Below, piece after piece: positions 9,810 to 20,567 of a stretch of DNA of 64,000 nt. The DNA lies in NCBI GenBank assembly GCA_905221605.1, contig CAJNDS010000347.1:594001-658000 (forward strand). The letters run 5' to 3'. The notes beneath the pieces are model-generated. The model had not been told where the DNA came from and ran no database searches. It saw only the letters and a program-made list of their open reading frames with translations. The number at the start of each line of letters is the position of its first letter. Position 1 is the first letter of the stretch. Origin of the DNA: Symbiodinium natans (taxonomy: Eukaryota > Sar > Dinophyceae > Suessiales > Symbiodiniaceae). The position numbers and the translations under genes are program-made.

Positions 9810-12800
9810 TCAAACCTTCAGTTTCGAGGCCCTCTTCACAATTGCCGAAACGATCCTCCTCGCTTCATGCGATTCGTCCTTGAATCCTAAACCCCTAACC
9901 AAATCAAGTTTGAACCTTGAAGGTTGATCTGCAAGATTCGCTGGGGAGGCAACTCTTGCATACCACGGTAGAAATCCGTGAACATATTCCAGGAAGTTTG
10001 CTTCATCCACCAACATTCCAGCAACTCCTTTCTTAGCAGATCCCGAGATGTAGGCGTGTCGGGCCGCATCATTGTCGAGGTAGACGATTACCCCAGTTCC
10101 AGCAGTCGCTCCATGCTGGGAATACGATTCAGCAAAGGCTGCAGTCTGGCCTGTTAGCAACTTCAAACCAACCAAAACCCCAAGCATTTCCAGCTCATAG
10201 ATAATGGTTTGCTCATCCTCCATAGATAGCACTTGAGTCTGGATTTCCGAGATCGGAACACTGAAGAATGACAGCGCTGTCCCACTCCCCGTAAGGAGCA
10301 CGCCACCTAATCCACCAGACCTTGTCTCGGTTTCGAAGGCTGCATCGGTGAGTATCATAAACGATCTGCACGACACCTGTCCCACTAGCCTGGGCTGAGC
10401 AGCGTCTAAGAACTTGCAGAACTCTTCCAAAAGGTCTTTAGTGTATCCCGGAATTTTCCGCCTCCCACCATAGGCATGTCTCGTGATCTCAACCAGACAC
10501 CTCCTGCCTAACCTTCCGAAGAACTGAGCTTGTGCAAACTGTAATCGGCCCCTCAGTTGCAGGGCCTCCTTCTGACCCATCAAACCATTCTCCAGGTGAC
10601 CTCTGATGGCTGTGACCAACTCTCGACGCCTTCGTTCGGTGTTCTTAACTTTCAGGACCCCTGTCCCTGTTTGGTCCAGCTCAAACAAAACGCCCAAAGC
10701 TTCGAAACTTGTGCTCCACTCCGTAGTCTTGTCTGATGACAGCTTCCAACCCAACAGTTTCATGACCTCATCAAAGGTATACCCACATGAACTCCTGTCA
10801 CCGCTCAATGCGAGGAGAACAAAGTCGTCAAAGTAATTCGTCGTAGGGATTTTGGCTCCTTTCACCAGGATCGTCCAAAGAGCCCTCGCAACCCTCAAGA
10901 AGAAGTATACTGCTTTCGTGGAACCAAAAGGTACCGCCAGTTGCTGGAATAATTTGGGCTTCCCCTCGAACGGGTCGTACACTGCCAAGTATGAAAATCT
11001 TAAACTCTCATCTGAAATGGCCAACTGTCGATAGGCGCTTTTCAGGTCAGCCGTCTTCCCGAAGAGTTCCAACAATCCTTTTTTTCTAGCTGCCTTCGAT
11101 AGCTTGGAAATTAGGAGTGCGATCTCGTCAATTGAATGTGTAACAGGTTTCTCGGAGACGGTAACCGTGTCGTTAATGAGACTGGAAGAGTAGTTGTCGA
11201 TAGGTCGGAGTTTGCCTCCCTGCATCAAAGGGAAACGGGAGCTCACCAAACAGCCTTTGGGGAGATGGCGAACGTCGAAAGGTCCTGCGAGGTGACCCTT
11301 CTCAACCTCCTCTAACGTTTTCTCCCACAACAGCGTGTCCATGTTTCTATCACCACTGGATATTGTCCTGGCGAAAATCTGTTCACACACCTGGTCGGAC
11401 ATGTCCACAAGTTGTTCAATGTCCATCCTGGCTGGCTTCAGTTTCGCATCCAAAACTCCTGTCACTGGGATAGGGCCTGTGAGCGTGGCTCCCTGAATGA
11501 GCTCCTGCACCACGCCCATATCATCATATTGAATGTCTTGAAGCATTTCTTGGAAGAGGAGGATACGTTTCGGTCCGAGGATCGCTCCTCGATGGGTGGA
11601 CATACCAGCCTTCAGCTGTGCCTCCTCTGGCTCCAGTTCTTTGGCTCTTCTAGCCCATTTCTCAAGGTAAAACTTTCTCTGGGATCTCACCGAACCTGGA
11701 CGATGTACAAGTTGCTCGATCAACTTCTCTAATGGTTTGTTGCATTTAGACAGCTGATGATAAGGGTGTCCTAGCTTTGCTGCCTTTCCAATAAATTCAA
11801 TCGGATCCCAAGGAATCCCCACTCTCAGCACTGAGGCGCCATCCAGTTGTTGCATTTCCTGCTGAAGCTGCGGGCTCAAGTTCCCCCCTGTCTGAGTCCG
11901 CGACAGAAGCTGGGAATCCACCGGCAGGGCGGCCATCCCCGGCAACACTCGGATGCCATCCGGAATCCGCCATTCTTGCTTGAGACGCTTACGTCCTGAG
12001 AAAGGGTCCTCAGTCACTGATCTAGGCAGCAGCACATAGACGACCACCTTCCATTCCGGCATGACCTCATTCAAGTGCCCCCGAGGTTGGTGCATGGCCG
12101 ACACTCGAATGGCCTTATTGGCCAAAGAAGGGTTTTGGCACAGAAGTTTTCTTGCTGTGACGCCAGCCGCGAAGACCTCAGCCAAAGCAGTTGCAAAACC
12201 ACGGGGGTAGGCCCCTGAGGAGGTCTCCAGTGTTGTCGACTTCCCTGTCGGTTCTCGCCCTTCGCGCCTAACCGTGGTGATTTCAGGAAGGTTCGACATC
12301 ACAAAACTCCGCTGCTGATTCGTAGGGACCCAGCATCCCCACTCTACTTCGACCCAATGGGGTGCTTGCTGAGCGTCTGGAAGTTGGTTCAAATTATCCC
12401 AAAATGGGGACTTGCAAGAGCCTTCGACCACTAACGGCAAGTCCCTGTCGAGGCATCCATTGATAACCGCGAAAACAAATGCCGCAGAGATGGGGTCCAA
12501 GGTGAGCTTTGGTATGCAAATCAGCACTCCCGCAATCTTTCGTTTGTCCAACCAAGTAAGAACAGAATCACAAGCTGTCCTAGAGGATAGGTCCATTTGC
12601 AAAACAGGTGCCATAGCGGACTTGTGTTTAACACGATCCACTCCATAAGCAAAATAACCCTGCGCGAGCAGAGCTGCAGCCACACGGGCCTGCCCAGCAA
12701 AACACTGAAGGATCGCACGAGTAGGTCCCCCGTGCTGTTCATTCGAGAAAACTTGTTGCGGCTCTGTAGCCGAAGAACACTGCTCGCTCCGAGAAGATGT

Positions 12801-13007
12801 CTCCTCGCCGGTCTGGAAAACTGGCAGTGTCGTGGCCGACGGCATTGAAGCCATCGAAAAAGAACATTCAATGTCACATTCACAACCTACGGCAACCCCA
12901 ACCGCAGATACGGGTTCCAATCCCGCACCTGAAGGTAAGGCCTCCATACCGACCTCCTGGTTCGGAGCAGAGATGACGCCACTAACGGTTTCATCCTGAG
13001 GAACCAT
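9810..13007 (-). CDS. Methyltransferase-like / reverse transcriptase / RNase H polyprotein
   Basis: 1065 codons from an ATG, uninterrupted. Residues about 90-200 hold a degenerate Rossmann methyltransferase signature (LQCFAGQARVAAALL, YGVDR, LICIPK). The usual Pro-Pro-Cys catalytic loop is not intact, so this part may bind SAM or DNA without catalysis. The RT palm follows: KTADLKSAYRQL carries the first aspartate and the box NYFDDF is at about residue 724. RNase H follows, with MILTDAAFE, IIYELEML, VYLDNDAARHA and NLADQPSR giving D-E-D-D. Order and motifs fit DIRS-type pol, in which RT and RNase H lie next to a methyltransferase. It would copy element RNA into DNA. The intact length suggests a young copy. 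Confidence 0.8.
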   Translation of the reverse strand: MVPQDETVSGVISAPNQEVGMEALPSGAGLEPVSAVGVAVGCECDIECSFSMASMPSATTLPVFQTGEETSSRSEQCSSATEPQQVFSNEQHGGPTRAILQCFAGQARVAAALLAQGYFAYGVDRVKHKSAMAPVLQMDLSSRTACDSVLTWLDKRKIAGVLICIPKLTLDPISAAFVFAVINGCLDRDLPLVVEGSCKSPFWDNLNQLPDAQQAPHWVEVEWGCWVPTNQQRSFVMSNLPEITTVRREGREPTGKSTTLETSSGAYPRGFATALAEVFAAGVTARKLLCQNPSLANKAIRVSAMHQPRGHLNEVMPEWKVVVYVLLPRSVTEDPFSGRKRLKQEWRIPDGIRVLPGMAALPVDSQLLSRTQTGGNLSPQLQQEMQQLDGASVLRVGIPWDPIEFIGKAAKLGHPYHQLSKCNKPLEKLIEQLVHRPGSVRSQRKFYLEKWARRAKELEPEEAQLKAGMSTHRGAILGPKRILLFQEMLQDIQYDDMGVVQELIQGATLTGPIPVTGVLDAKLKPARMDIEQLVDMSDQVCEQIFARTISSGDRNMDTLLWEKTLEEVEKGHLAGPFDVRHLPKGCLVSSRFPLMQGGKLRPIDNYSSSLINDTVTVSEKPVTHSIDEIALLISKLSKAARKKGLLELFGKTADLKSAYRQLAISDESLRFSYLAVYDPFEGKPKLFQQLAVPFGSTKAVYFFLRVARALWTILVKGAKIPTTNYFDDFVLLALSGDRSSCGYTFDEVMKLLGWKLSSDKTTEWSTSFEALGVLFELDQTGTGVLKVKNTERRRRELVTAIRGHLENGLMGQKEALQLRGRLQFAQAQFFGRLGRRCLVEITRHAYGGRRKIPGYTKDLLEEFCKFLDAAQPRLVGQVSCRSFMILTDAAFETETRSGGLGGVLLTGSGTALSFFSVPISEIQTQVLSMEDEQTIIYELEMLGVLVGLKLLTGQTAAFAESYSQHGATAGTGVIVYLDNDAARHAYISGSAKKGVAGMLVDEANFLEYVHGFLPWYARVASPANLADQPSRFKLDLVRGLGFKDESHEARRIVSAIVKRASKLKV

Positions 13008-13055
13008 CTCAACATCCTGAGCCAGCGAAGTCTCATCGAGACCAGGATCACCTAG

Positions 13056-14345
13056 TCACAGCTTTTTAGGCTTCAGCGGGCACTTTGTAACCGGGCGGTC
13101 ACCACCACACTTGTAGATGATGCAACCATGATCACCCCTCTGACAATTGGCGTCCGTGCACCCGCCGAGGTTGAAACTGTAGCAAACCTTGTTGCCCTTC
13201 TTGTTCCATGCGGACGCTCCCTGGTAACGTAAGCCCTCCGGTAGCCATTCCGACTTGCCAGCCCCGTAACCTTTCCCTATGCCAGTCTTCTCCTTGCCCT
13301 TGGGCGAGGGTTTGCCCTTTCCGGACCATGACTCGAAGCCCCTGGGGCTCCAAAAGGACTTCCCCTTGCCCGGCTTACCTTTGTTCGGAGCATGCTCATA
13401 CGGATGACTACGGTTGCCTTTTCCCAATCGCAACTTTCCTCCACCTTCAAAATCCCCCAAAGGAAGGAGCGCAACGATCAAATCGTAATCCTGCAGCACC
13501 GAAGAAATCCTGGCATCCAAAGGCAAAGTCCCTGATGCGTCTGCACGAACCTCTGCTCCTGCCTCGGACATCTTTGCGAACGCCAACTTGTCGGCTCGCA
13601 GAATCTGCCTCAAGGAAACCTTACGATAACCTTGTTGAGCTGGTTTGGTGAGGTACTTGAAAAGAGAGGAGACGTAAGCCTCATGCTTGTCCCAACTCAT
13701 CAGCCTGGCGAATGCATATGCAACTCCCCGTCTTCTAAGGGCGTTCAACACCTGGAGGGATCCCTCTATATCACGATCTTCCATGCCAGAAGACTCCGTA
13801 ACTTTGAGTTTTCCCCCTTCGAGGGAAAGGCTGGTGGTCAACGGCTTCAAGTTCTGAACTTCTTCCTCGCGGCTGTGGCATTTTTCCGGGCCAATGTACT
13901 TAAGGCATCGGTTTTCCCACTGCTGAACGGTCATGTCCAGCAAGGCATGACTAGGCTCTAACTGGCCGGTCAGGGAAATCCCCGAAAGCTGAGTGCGCAA
14001 CTGATCCATGCGTGCATTACGCTCAGCGAGTCCCACCTTCTTAGGTGCAACACCCTCGGATGGTTCTGCCATGTCCTTCAGGGAGGCCACCAACATCGTC
14101 TGGGCCTCGAGAATCAACCGTCTCAGTGATGCCTTCTCGCCCACCGTAAGGTCTGCCAGAACTGCTGTGCTCCATGTATCGAAATCCGATTGAGCCAGGA
14201 GTTGCCCCGGCTGGCCCACGCAAAAGGCCAACTGAGCCAAGGTTTTGACCCCTTTAGCAGTCAGTGCATCAACGACCCGCTTGGTTAACAAAATCTCCTC
14301 TGCTCTCTGAAGGAAGTAAGGGGCCGAGTCCACTGAACTTGTCAT
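13056..14345 (-). CDS. Gag-like nucleic-acid-binding protein
   Basis: 429 codons from the ATG at 14345; the frame opens further upstream only through a TTG. The N-terminal two thirds is a helical, moderately charged region with no known domain. Residues about 310-390 are very rich in Gly and Lys (KGKPGKGKS-type repeats), as in RNA-binding tails. The C-terminus carries a Cys/His cluster (CYSFNLGGC, ANCQRGDHGC, YKCGG), probably a CCCH-type zinc finger. Its place between the recombinase and pol, 48 nt before the pol start, suits a gag/nucleocapsid that packages element RNA. Assignment is by context and composition only. Confidence 0.6.
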   Translation of the reverse strand: MTSSVDSAPYFLQRAEEILLTKRVVDALTAKGVKTLAQLAFCVGQPGQLLAQSDFDTWSTAVLADLTVGEKASLRRLILEAQTMLVASLKDMAEPSEGVAPKKVGLAERNARMDQLRTQLSGISLTGQLEPSHALLDMTVQQWENRCLKYIGPEKCHSREEEVQNLKPLTTSLSLEGGKLKVTESSGMEDRDIEGSLQVLNALRRRGVAYAFARLMSWDKHEAYVSSLFKYLTKPAQQGYRKVSLRQILRADKLAFAKMSEAGAEVRADASGTLPLDARISSVLQDYDLIVALLPLGDFEGGGKLRLGKGNRSHPYEHAPNKGKPGKGKSFWSPRGFESWSGKGKPSPKGKEKTGIGKGYGAGKSEWLPEGLRYQGASAWNKKGNKVCYSFNLGGCTDANCQRGDHGCIIYKCGGDRPVTKCPLKPKKL

Positions 14346-14490
14346 GGCCGCTACAAGCTGTACGAGCCAAACAAACACTCGCAAACAGAGACCTCACACC
14401 CGAGTCCGCGAGCTGGCATGACGGCAAACTCACCCTGCTATTTTCCAACTACGCTCGTGCTCACCACCTCTCCATTAGGGGAAAGTGGCT

Positions 14491-16212
14491 CTAAGAGAAA
14501 CATTTAGAACACTGAGGGTAAGCATGTGCCCTGACCATAGGGACGCGGCGGTAGTGATCTCCAAAAGCTCTACCGCACAAAAACAAAGCAGACCCAAGTG
14601 TGGTTCTGTGCAAGACCTGACTTGTAGGGTGAGCCCAGTACGAGGGGCTCTCCGAATTATCCTCCTCCGAATCAGAAGCATCTGAAACTACAGCCAAAGC
14701 AGCGTCCTGATCGTCGGGCGTGTCCCCCTGACTGGTTTCATCATCTCCAGGTGTAACCGCCGCGGACTCCATGATCTTTTGACGGTTCCAGCCTTGAGCA
14801 AAGTGGCCGCTCCTAGTTTGGTCAGGAAAAAATTTTCCTGACGCAACCGCTTCCAGGATAATGATATACTCGCGCAACGCAGCACTCTGCAGCTCCCGAC
14901 CGTACACCGCGTCTGATCCTGTAGCAGCGTCAGCGTGATGACCAAGAACGCGCTTAGTCTCCCTCAGCATGCCGAATTTGGAGCACCACACGAGGGTGGT
15001 CGCCTTGAGAGAATGACTAGACAATGGCTTTTCTGAATCAGGACGAGGGAGTAGAAAACGCAGCCAGCGGGTCACTTCACTAGATGACAGGGGGTCCGAA
15101 GACCAACTCCCATCAGGCCGAGGGGCCGGCAGGAAAGGGACATCAATCCCATCATTCAGCAACCCAGCTTTATCTCTCAACTCCAGCAGCAGTTGTCCCA
15201 ACGGGACTTTAGCAATACCAATTCCCGGAATCACCAAGGGAAGGATTCGGCGTTGCTGAGCATCAAGCCGTGAAGTTTTATGGTGGAGGGTACCTAGTTC
15301 AATGAAACCGTGACTCCAATCCGCGCCACTCTTGTCAATAATCAAAGGTTGAATACAACGAACATCAGAAGCTCTAGCTCTGCCGTAAAGCATGGCCAGA
15401 AAATGAACTGCACCACATCTATCGATAAGGGAGATGCCCTCATCCTGAGCGATTGCATGAAGCTGCAACACCTCATGTACCTGCAGAGGGGGAGCCGGGT
15501 CCCATGGACTCCTGTTGGCCAGAGCTTTAGCCACCAGTCCGTTGACACGTGCACTCTGAAAAACTTCAAGACGTACCCGCAATCCCAAGGCATGATAACT
15601 CCATTTGATGGCCTTTAGACACGTATCCAAAGTGGTGGCAGCTGTTCGGGGCAGCTTCAAGACGCAGTTGACAAAAGACCAAACGACCTTTTCAGGAAAG
15701 GGAGGAAGGTTCCCTGACTTTACCAGCCATTCACAAAATGTGCGAATTGGCCCCACATGCTTCAAAACTGTGGCTGGGGATTTGCCAGCCAGAATCGCCT
15801 GCAATGAGTCCTGACCAGTCTCTGTATCATCTTCCATGAGAGTACACAAGTCAAAGAAACTAGCAAAGGATTGGAGCAAGAGCAAAACCTTCTGATAAGC
15901 TTCGTGCTGACGGTCTCGCGAGCTCGCTCCCCGACGGGCCTTAACTGCACGAGTCCAGGCCTGGCAATGCGACGTTGCTGTATCTGCTATACTTGTCGAA
16001 GACTGCGTGCCAGCTGTTAAGGCGGTCATCGGTTGTGTTCTCCCGCCCTGGTAAGGCACGCCCAACCCTTGAGGGAACATCGCCTTCATCGGGTCAAAAA
16101 TGCACAACATGCTAGGCTGTTCCCAAGGCTGGCTGGGCAAAGCTGATCGTGCATGGATCTGGTTACGAAAGAACAATTCAGCCTCGCTGGAGCTGGGGTC
16201 TCGACCGGACAT
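14491..16212 (-). CDS. Tyrosine recombinase of the DIRS-like element
   Basis: 573 codons from the ATG at 16212 (an upstream TTG only extends the frame by five codons). The C-terminal half has the tyrosine-recombinase core in order: Arg in YGRARASDV, the H-x-x-K/R box in SSHSLKATTL, the second His in VLGHHAD and the nucleophile Tyr in DAVYGREL. In box II a Lys stands where Arg is usual. The N-terminal part holds a predicted SAM-like DNA-binding region. It would insert the circular double-stranded element DNA by strand exchange without target duplication. The 80 C-terminal residues are acidic and low in complexity. It is the first gene of the element, 145 nt before gag. Confidence 0.75.
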   Translation of the reverse strand: MSGRDPSSSEAELFFRNQIHARSALPSQPWEQPSMLCIFDPMKAMFPQGLGVPYQGGRTQPMTALTAGTQSSTSIADTATSHCQAWTRAVKARRGASSRDRQHEAYQKVLLLLQSFASFFDLCTLMEDDTETGQDSLQAILAGKSPATVLKHVGPIRTFCEWLVKSGNLPPFPEKVVWSFVNCVLKLPRTAATTLDTCLKAIKWSYHALGLRVRLEVFQSARVNGLVAKALANRSPWDPAPPLQVHEVLQLHAIAQDEGISLIDRCGAVHFLAMLYGRARASDVRCIQPLIIDKSGADWSHGFIELGTLHHKTSRLDAQQRRILPLVIPGIGIAKVPLGQLLLELRDKAGLLNDGIDVPFLPAPRPDGSWSSDPLSSSEVTRWLRFLLPRPDSEKPLSSHSLKATTLVWCSKFGMLRETKRVLGHHADAATGSDAVYGRELQSAALREYIIILEAVASGKFFPDQTRSGHFAQGWNRQKIMESAAVTPGDDETSQGDTPDDQDAALAVVSDASDSEEDNSESPSYWAHPTSQVLHRTTLGSALFLCGRAFGDHYRRVPMVRAHAYPQCSKCFS

Positions 16213-16431
16213 GACGAGGAATACCAATCAGCCAATCCCCAGATGCTACATGGATACTGAGCCGATCCGTCACGAAACAACAAAGTGAGTTATCCCTGCT
16301 GGGGCATTGGATGCATGTGCAGCGACACAACACTCACGTGTGCAAACACTCACATGTGCAAACTGAATTGTTTCCGATCTGCCTGATCGCTGCATCCTGT
16401 GCTGTTCATACTAAGGGTCCGGCTCACCCTG

Positions 16432-17771
16432 TCAGCGAGGCCACCCCACTGCTATGCCGCGAAGCACAACATGCTTGGGCGAGAGCAGAAAATGCTCACC
16501 CGAGCGTACCGAGCCCGAGTCTCGGCATGCCGAGTGGAGGTAATCGTGCCCACCTTCCACCTGAGGAGTGGGCCCCGGGAGCTCGGCTTCCACCACCAAC
16601 ATAGCCCCTCCGAGGGACTTAGCCCGGCTCGCTGTCTTTTTCACAGCAGCCACCATGGAATCTTTCGAGTACCCCACGAGGGCACCCCGAGCAGAAAATC
16701 CATAAGCCGGGAAACCGTCTTCACGATTGTCCCCCACAGTGATTTCTCCACATTGGGCCACGCCAATCACCGAGGCAAAACTTGTGCCATGACACATCGT
16801 GGCCTGGTTGGCATAGTTGGGGTCATGGACAAAGCTCGGCCCCTTGATGTTGCATCCCACGAACAAAACGTTCTGGCCCGGGACATCAAAAGTGAACATC
16901 TCCGGCCCAACCTTTTGGGCAAGATCACCATCGCCCTCCAAGGGACGTCCGTAATGCCGGAAGGCCCCCATAATCGTGGCCATTCTGCCAGCAACTGCAT
17001 CAGGCACCGAAAGGTGGGACATATGGGGCTTGTACTCCGAAGCCTCGGCAAATTGGGCCGCGATCTTGTTCCACGGGTACTTCCACCAGGGCTCAAGCTG
17101 CCCCTTCTCGACCAACTCCCGTGCGCTGAGGGGTCGATCCGTGGCAGCCCAAGCTGCCGTGTTGGCCGACTCCCATAGGGCTTTGAGGTATTCCCCATCA
17201 TCAGCTTCTTCGTCTTCCAGGGAGAGCTCCTCTTGTCCTGCCTTATCGGCAGCTACCTTTCGGGCTTCGGCCGCCTTGATTTCTTCAGGTGTGGCCTCCT
17301 TAACATCGTAACTCGCAGCAGGCCTGCCACGATCTTCCTGAGGCTTGCTTTTCTTCCAAGTCTCGCTCTAGCCTCGGCAATCCTCCTCCTCATATCGAAA
17401 AGCAAAGCATGATGCAAGGCCGTCAGGTGTTGTCCCGGAATGGATGGTGGCTGCGTGGTGTCCACCGGGGTAATCCTCGGCACATCGGAATCTCCAAGCT
17501 CCACGGGGTCCGCCGCAAGGGGACGCCAATGCCCCCAATTCTCGGAGTCGGTAGGCGAAGGCACCTCCCGATCCGGATGACGGAAAAGAACTTCCCCCGA
17601 GGAAGCCGCTGATGGAACCTCTTTCTCTCCAATTGGCTCCTGGACCGTCACCTCCTCCAGCGACGGGCCCACCATTGGCGAAACACTCGCCTCTCCACCA
17701 ACTGGGTCCTCTATCGTAGGCCCAGAGGCTTCCACCTCCACTTCCGGCGTGACACTCTGAGAGCCACCCAT
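16432..17771 (-). pseudogene. Unidentified element-borne protein, frameshifted
   Basis: Two frames join into one likely protein of about 446 codons. The first runs from the ATG at 17771 through an acidic, Pro-rich stretch to ALLFDMRRRIAEARARL. The second, in another frame from about 17360, runs through KEATPEEIKAAEARK and VEKGQLEPWWKYPWNK to a Gly/Ala/Val-rich C-terminal domain (MFTFDVPGQNVLFVGC, ASVIGVAQCGEI, GGAMLVVEAELPG). A one-base indel near 17360 links them. I do not recognise the fold. It lies between copia gag-PR and the DIRS recombinase, so it belongs to one of these elements or to a third one. Confidence 0.45.
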
Positions 17772-17899
17772 CACGGATCGTATTGCTCTCCGAGCAACAA
17801 AAGCAAAAGGCTACTAGAACCAAAACACTCAGAGCTCCGGATCTATTCCTTCGTGCGCTTCCGAAAGGCGCTCCAATCCCTTGCATAAGCGAAAAACAC

Positions 17900-20530
17900 C
17901 CCATGAAAAACATGATGCACCCACGCAAAGCAAGCTCCAAAGCATGTATCTTCCCAAGGTTCCAAAGCAACATGCTCAAGCAGTTCAATCCAAGCTCAAA
18001 AATCAAGCGCAAGTTCAAGCCAAACATGTCATGCTGCTTCCTAATCAAGGTCAAGCCACACATGTCATGCTGTTTCCTAAGATTTTTGTCGAAAACAAGC
18101 TCTTCTTGAGGACTTTCTGGACAACTTGAGGGAACTTTGGGCTTTCGCAGAGGACTTTCGGGATTGAAGATCTCAGACCTAAACCCTCGAAGGAGAAACG
18201 AAAACGGAGTTGAAGACAAAGCGTGTCGGCCACACTGCTCATCATCGAGCTCATCGACCTTACGCAGGCTCTTTCTTCCTTTCTTCAAGATGCTCCTGGG
18301 AGCGGTCCGCTGTCCTGAAGGGATAGGAACCTCAGATCCTGGCACAACGGTGTCCTTCAGTGAATCAAGTTCCATGTCTTTAGGCCCCTCCGCCCCTTTC
18401 TTGGAGGAGGCTTTAGACTTCTTTCCCCCACTAAACGCCCACCAGGCCCGATTGTGACCAACCAACTTGATACTCTTCTTGTTCCCTTTGTACATTCGGG
18501 ACCCCGTTTTGGACAGATAGGTCTTCCAACCCAATTCCGCCCCACACCATGGAGAGAGGACGTTAAACCCGACATCAGCCACCAACACCTCCCCGAGTCT
18601 CAGAAGAACATCACCGAAGTAGACTTCGATATCGACCACAGACGAAACGTCGATCGAACCTCCAGAGGCGTTGAACAGACTGGCTGCCTTGTCGTGTGTC
18701 TTCACCACACGAAATCCTGAGATAAACTGGTTGGAAACTATGTGGCACGTAGCCCCACTATCAACCAACCAAACATCCCTCGGGCTAACCCCTAGGTGCG
18801 AGCACATCTGAGAGAGGTTTCCTCTTTGAGAAAACTTCGAGCCTAAGGCCCCCATTGAATCTCCAACTACGGTGCCTACCGGCTTCACCTCTTCAGGCGC
18901 GTTCAGAACACGAGGAGGAAGAGAAGGTTCGGCCGAAGCTTCCCGCACTCCAGAAAAACCCAAAGCCATCAAAGTGGCTTCCCCAGAGTCTGCTTCCGAT
19001 TCGGGCTCACCCAAGTAACGGCCTTTCCCTTTTCCTTTCTTCTTCTTCGACTTCTCCTTGCCCTTTCCGCGCCCTTTGGGGCTCTTGTCCCCGTGCTCGC
19101 TCCGAGGAGTTCCACCTCCCCGCGGCGTTCCTCCACCTTTGGGAGTTCCCCCACCTTTGGGATTTCGGTCCCCTTTTCCTTTGTCTTTAGGCTTCTTTCG
19201 ATCCTTTCCATGGTCGCCCTTGCCTTTGTCCGGAATTCCACCACCACGGGCCTTCTCATCCCTTTGCTTCTGCCAGCATTTCTCGGCTTGGTGTCCCCGT
19301 TTCCCGCAGTAATCACACAAAGTGTCACTGAGGGATCGAGACGTTCCACCTGGAGCCTCACATAGTCGAAGCTGTTCTTCGTAGTACTTCAGACTGCTGC
19401 ACAATGAGTTCCAGTCGTTGCTCTTCCCATGCAAGACAACGTATTGACGAAGCTCGGTATTCACCGCTTGCAAAAGGATACTGCACCGATCAGCCTCGGA
19501 CAGAAGAAGTTCAGGGAAATTCGACAGCTTTGCCTCAGACCGAGAAAACTCATCTTCAAGGTGCCTAATGAGGTCAGTAGGTCGCCGAATATGTTGGCAC
19601 GTGTGCTGCAACTTCAAACACTGGTCACGTACGAAGACGGCTTCCATGCGGGATACTATGCTGTACTGCTGTGTGATGGTGCGCATGGCCTCGTACCCAC
19701 AGGCACTCAAAGCCTGTCGCTTCGAGCAAGAGCGTAGCAACTCCAGACCCCTTTCCCACTTTGCCAGGGCTTGGGTCAGGTAGTAAAACAGCTTAGCGCT
19801 CCGCGCTGCAACTTCCACACTGAGATCCTTCTGGAGTATCTCGTGTTTCACCTTCACACACAGCTGAAGCTCCCGAACGAAAGACTCGTCTTGCAAAGCC
19901 AACCACGAGCTCAAAGTCTCCACATAGCCATGCCACGTTTCCACTTCTCGCATGCGTCCTTTGCTCATGCCTTGATGCTCCAGCAATGGCAAAGGCGGCA
20001 GGTACTTCTCCGCTCGGTTCTGAAGAGTGGACCCACCACTAAAAGAAGTAGACGAAGACGACCCCGTCGCTGCTGTGGCACCAGGTCCAGAAAACGGGTC
20101 TGCAGTCTTGGCTTTAGCTGCAGCTTCAGCAACCAACTTAGCAGTCTCAGCGGCCTTCTCTTCTGCCTCGTTTCGGCGTTTCTCTTCTAAGTCCATGCGT
20201 CTCATGAGAGCAGCTATCAACTGCTGGTTCTGTTGAGTAGCCTGCCCTTGCTGACGCAAGAGCTCAAGTGTAGACTGGTTCTGCTGACGTAGCATTTCCA
20301 ACACGATGGCTTGAAACCCAGTCTCGGCTCCTCCACCGCTGGCTGTGGGCAAAGTTCCCCCTGCCTGACTGCCCGCTGGTGAAGCCTGCGCTTGAGCAGG
20401 AGTTGCCGGAGGGGACTCAAAGGGGTTCGGTGCTTCCTGAGGTCGCGAAGTTGTCGGGCCTGCTTGACCATTCTTCAGGACTCACGTCCGGTACCGGCAC
20501 CTGAGAAGGGTCCGGAGCTTGGGCGGCCAT
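17900..20530 (-). pseudogene. Copia gag plus aspartic protease, frameshifted
   Basis: The likely start is the ATG at 20530 (MAAQAPDPSQVPVP). A +1/-1 shift near 20410 is then needed to enter the long frame that runs from 20352 to 17368 (994 codons). Residues are numbered within that frame. About 1-60 are Gln-rich and coiled-coil; about 110-330 form the copia gag body. A CCHC zinc knuckle CDYCGKRGHQAEKC lies at 346-359, followed by a Gly/Lys-rich basic linker. The retropepsin motif WLVDSGATCHIVSN is at about 528, with catalytic Asp531. Beyond about 18100 the frame reads repetitive non-copia sequence, so the true polyprotein is interrupted. It would form the particle and process the polyprotein. 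Confidence 0.75.
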
Positions 20531-20557
20531 GGTCTCTACTGGAACGTCCTCAGACGA

Positions 20558-20567
20558 TCTGCTACCA
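20558..20567 (-). promoter_or_regulatory. Copia primer-binding site (tRNA-iMet type)
   Basis: On the minus strand, TGGTAGCAGA directly follows the LTR end ...TTCACA and precedes the gag ATG by 27 nt. It equals the first ten bases of the usual initiator-tRNA-Met primer site TGGTAGCAGAGG. This fixes the orientation and the 5' LTR boundary. Confidence 0.65.

Larger units (their letters stand above)
8483..16330 (-). mobile_element. Tyrosine-recombinase (DIRS/Ngaro-like) retroelement
   Basis: Three collinear minus-strand genes encode a tyrosine recombinase, a gag-like zinc protein and an RT/RNase H polyprotein. Use of a tyrosine recombinase instead of an integrase defines the DIRS order. Downstream of pol, a 238-bp sequence occurs twice in direct orientation (9791-9554 and 8720-8483). 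That is the right-hand arrangement (B1-A2-B2) of split direct repeats in Ngaro/PAT-type elements. The left boundary is sharp at 8482/8483 inside copia pol. The right boundary near 16.3 kb is a guess because I could not find the A1 repeat. Confidence 0.7.
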
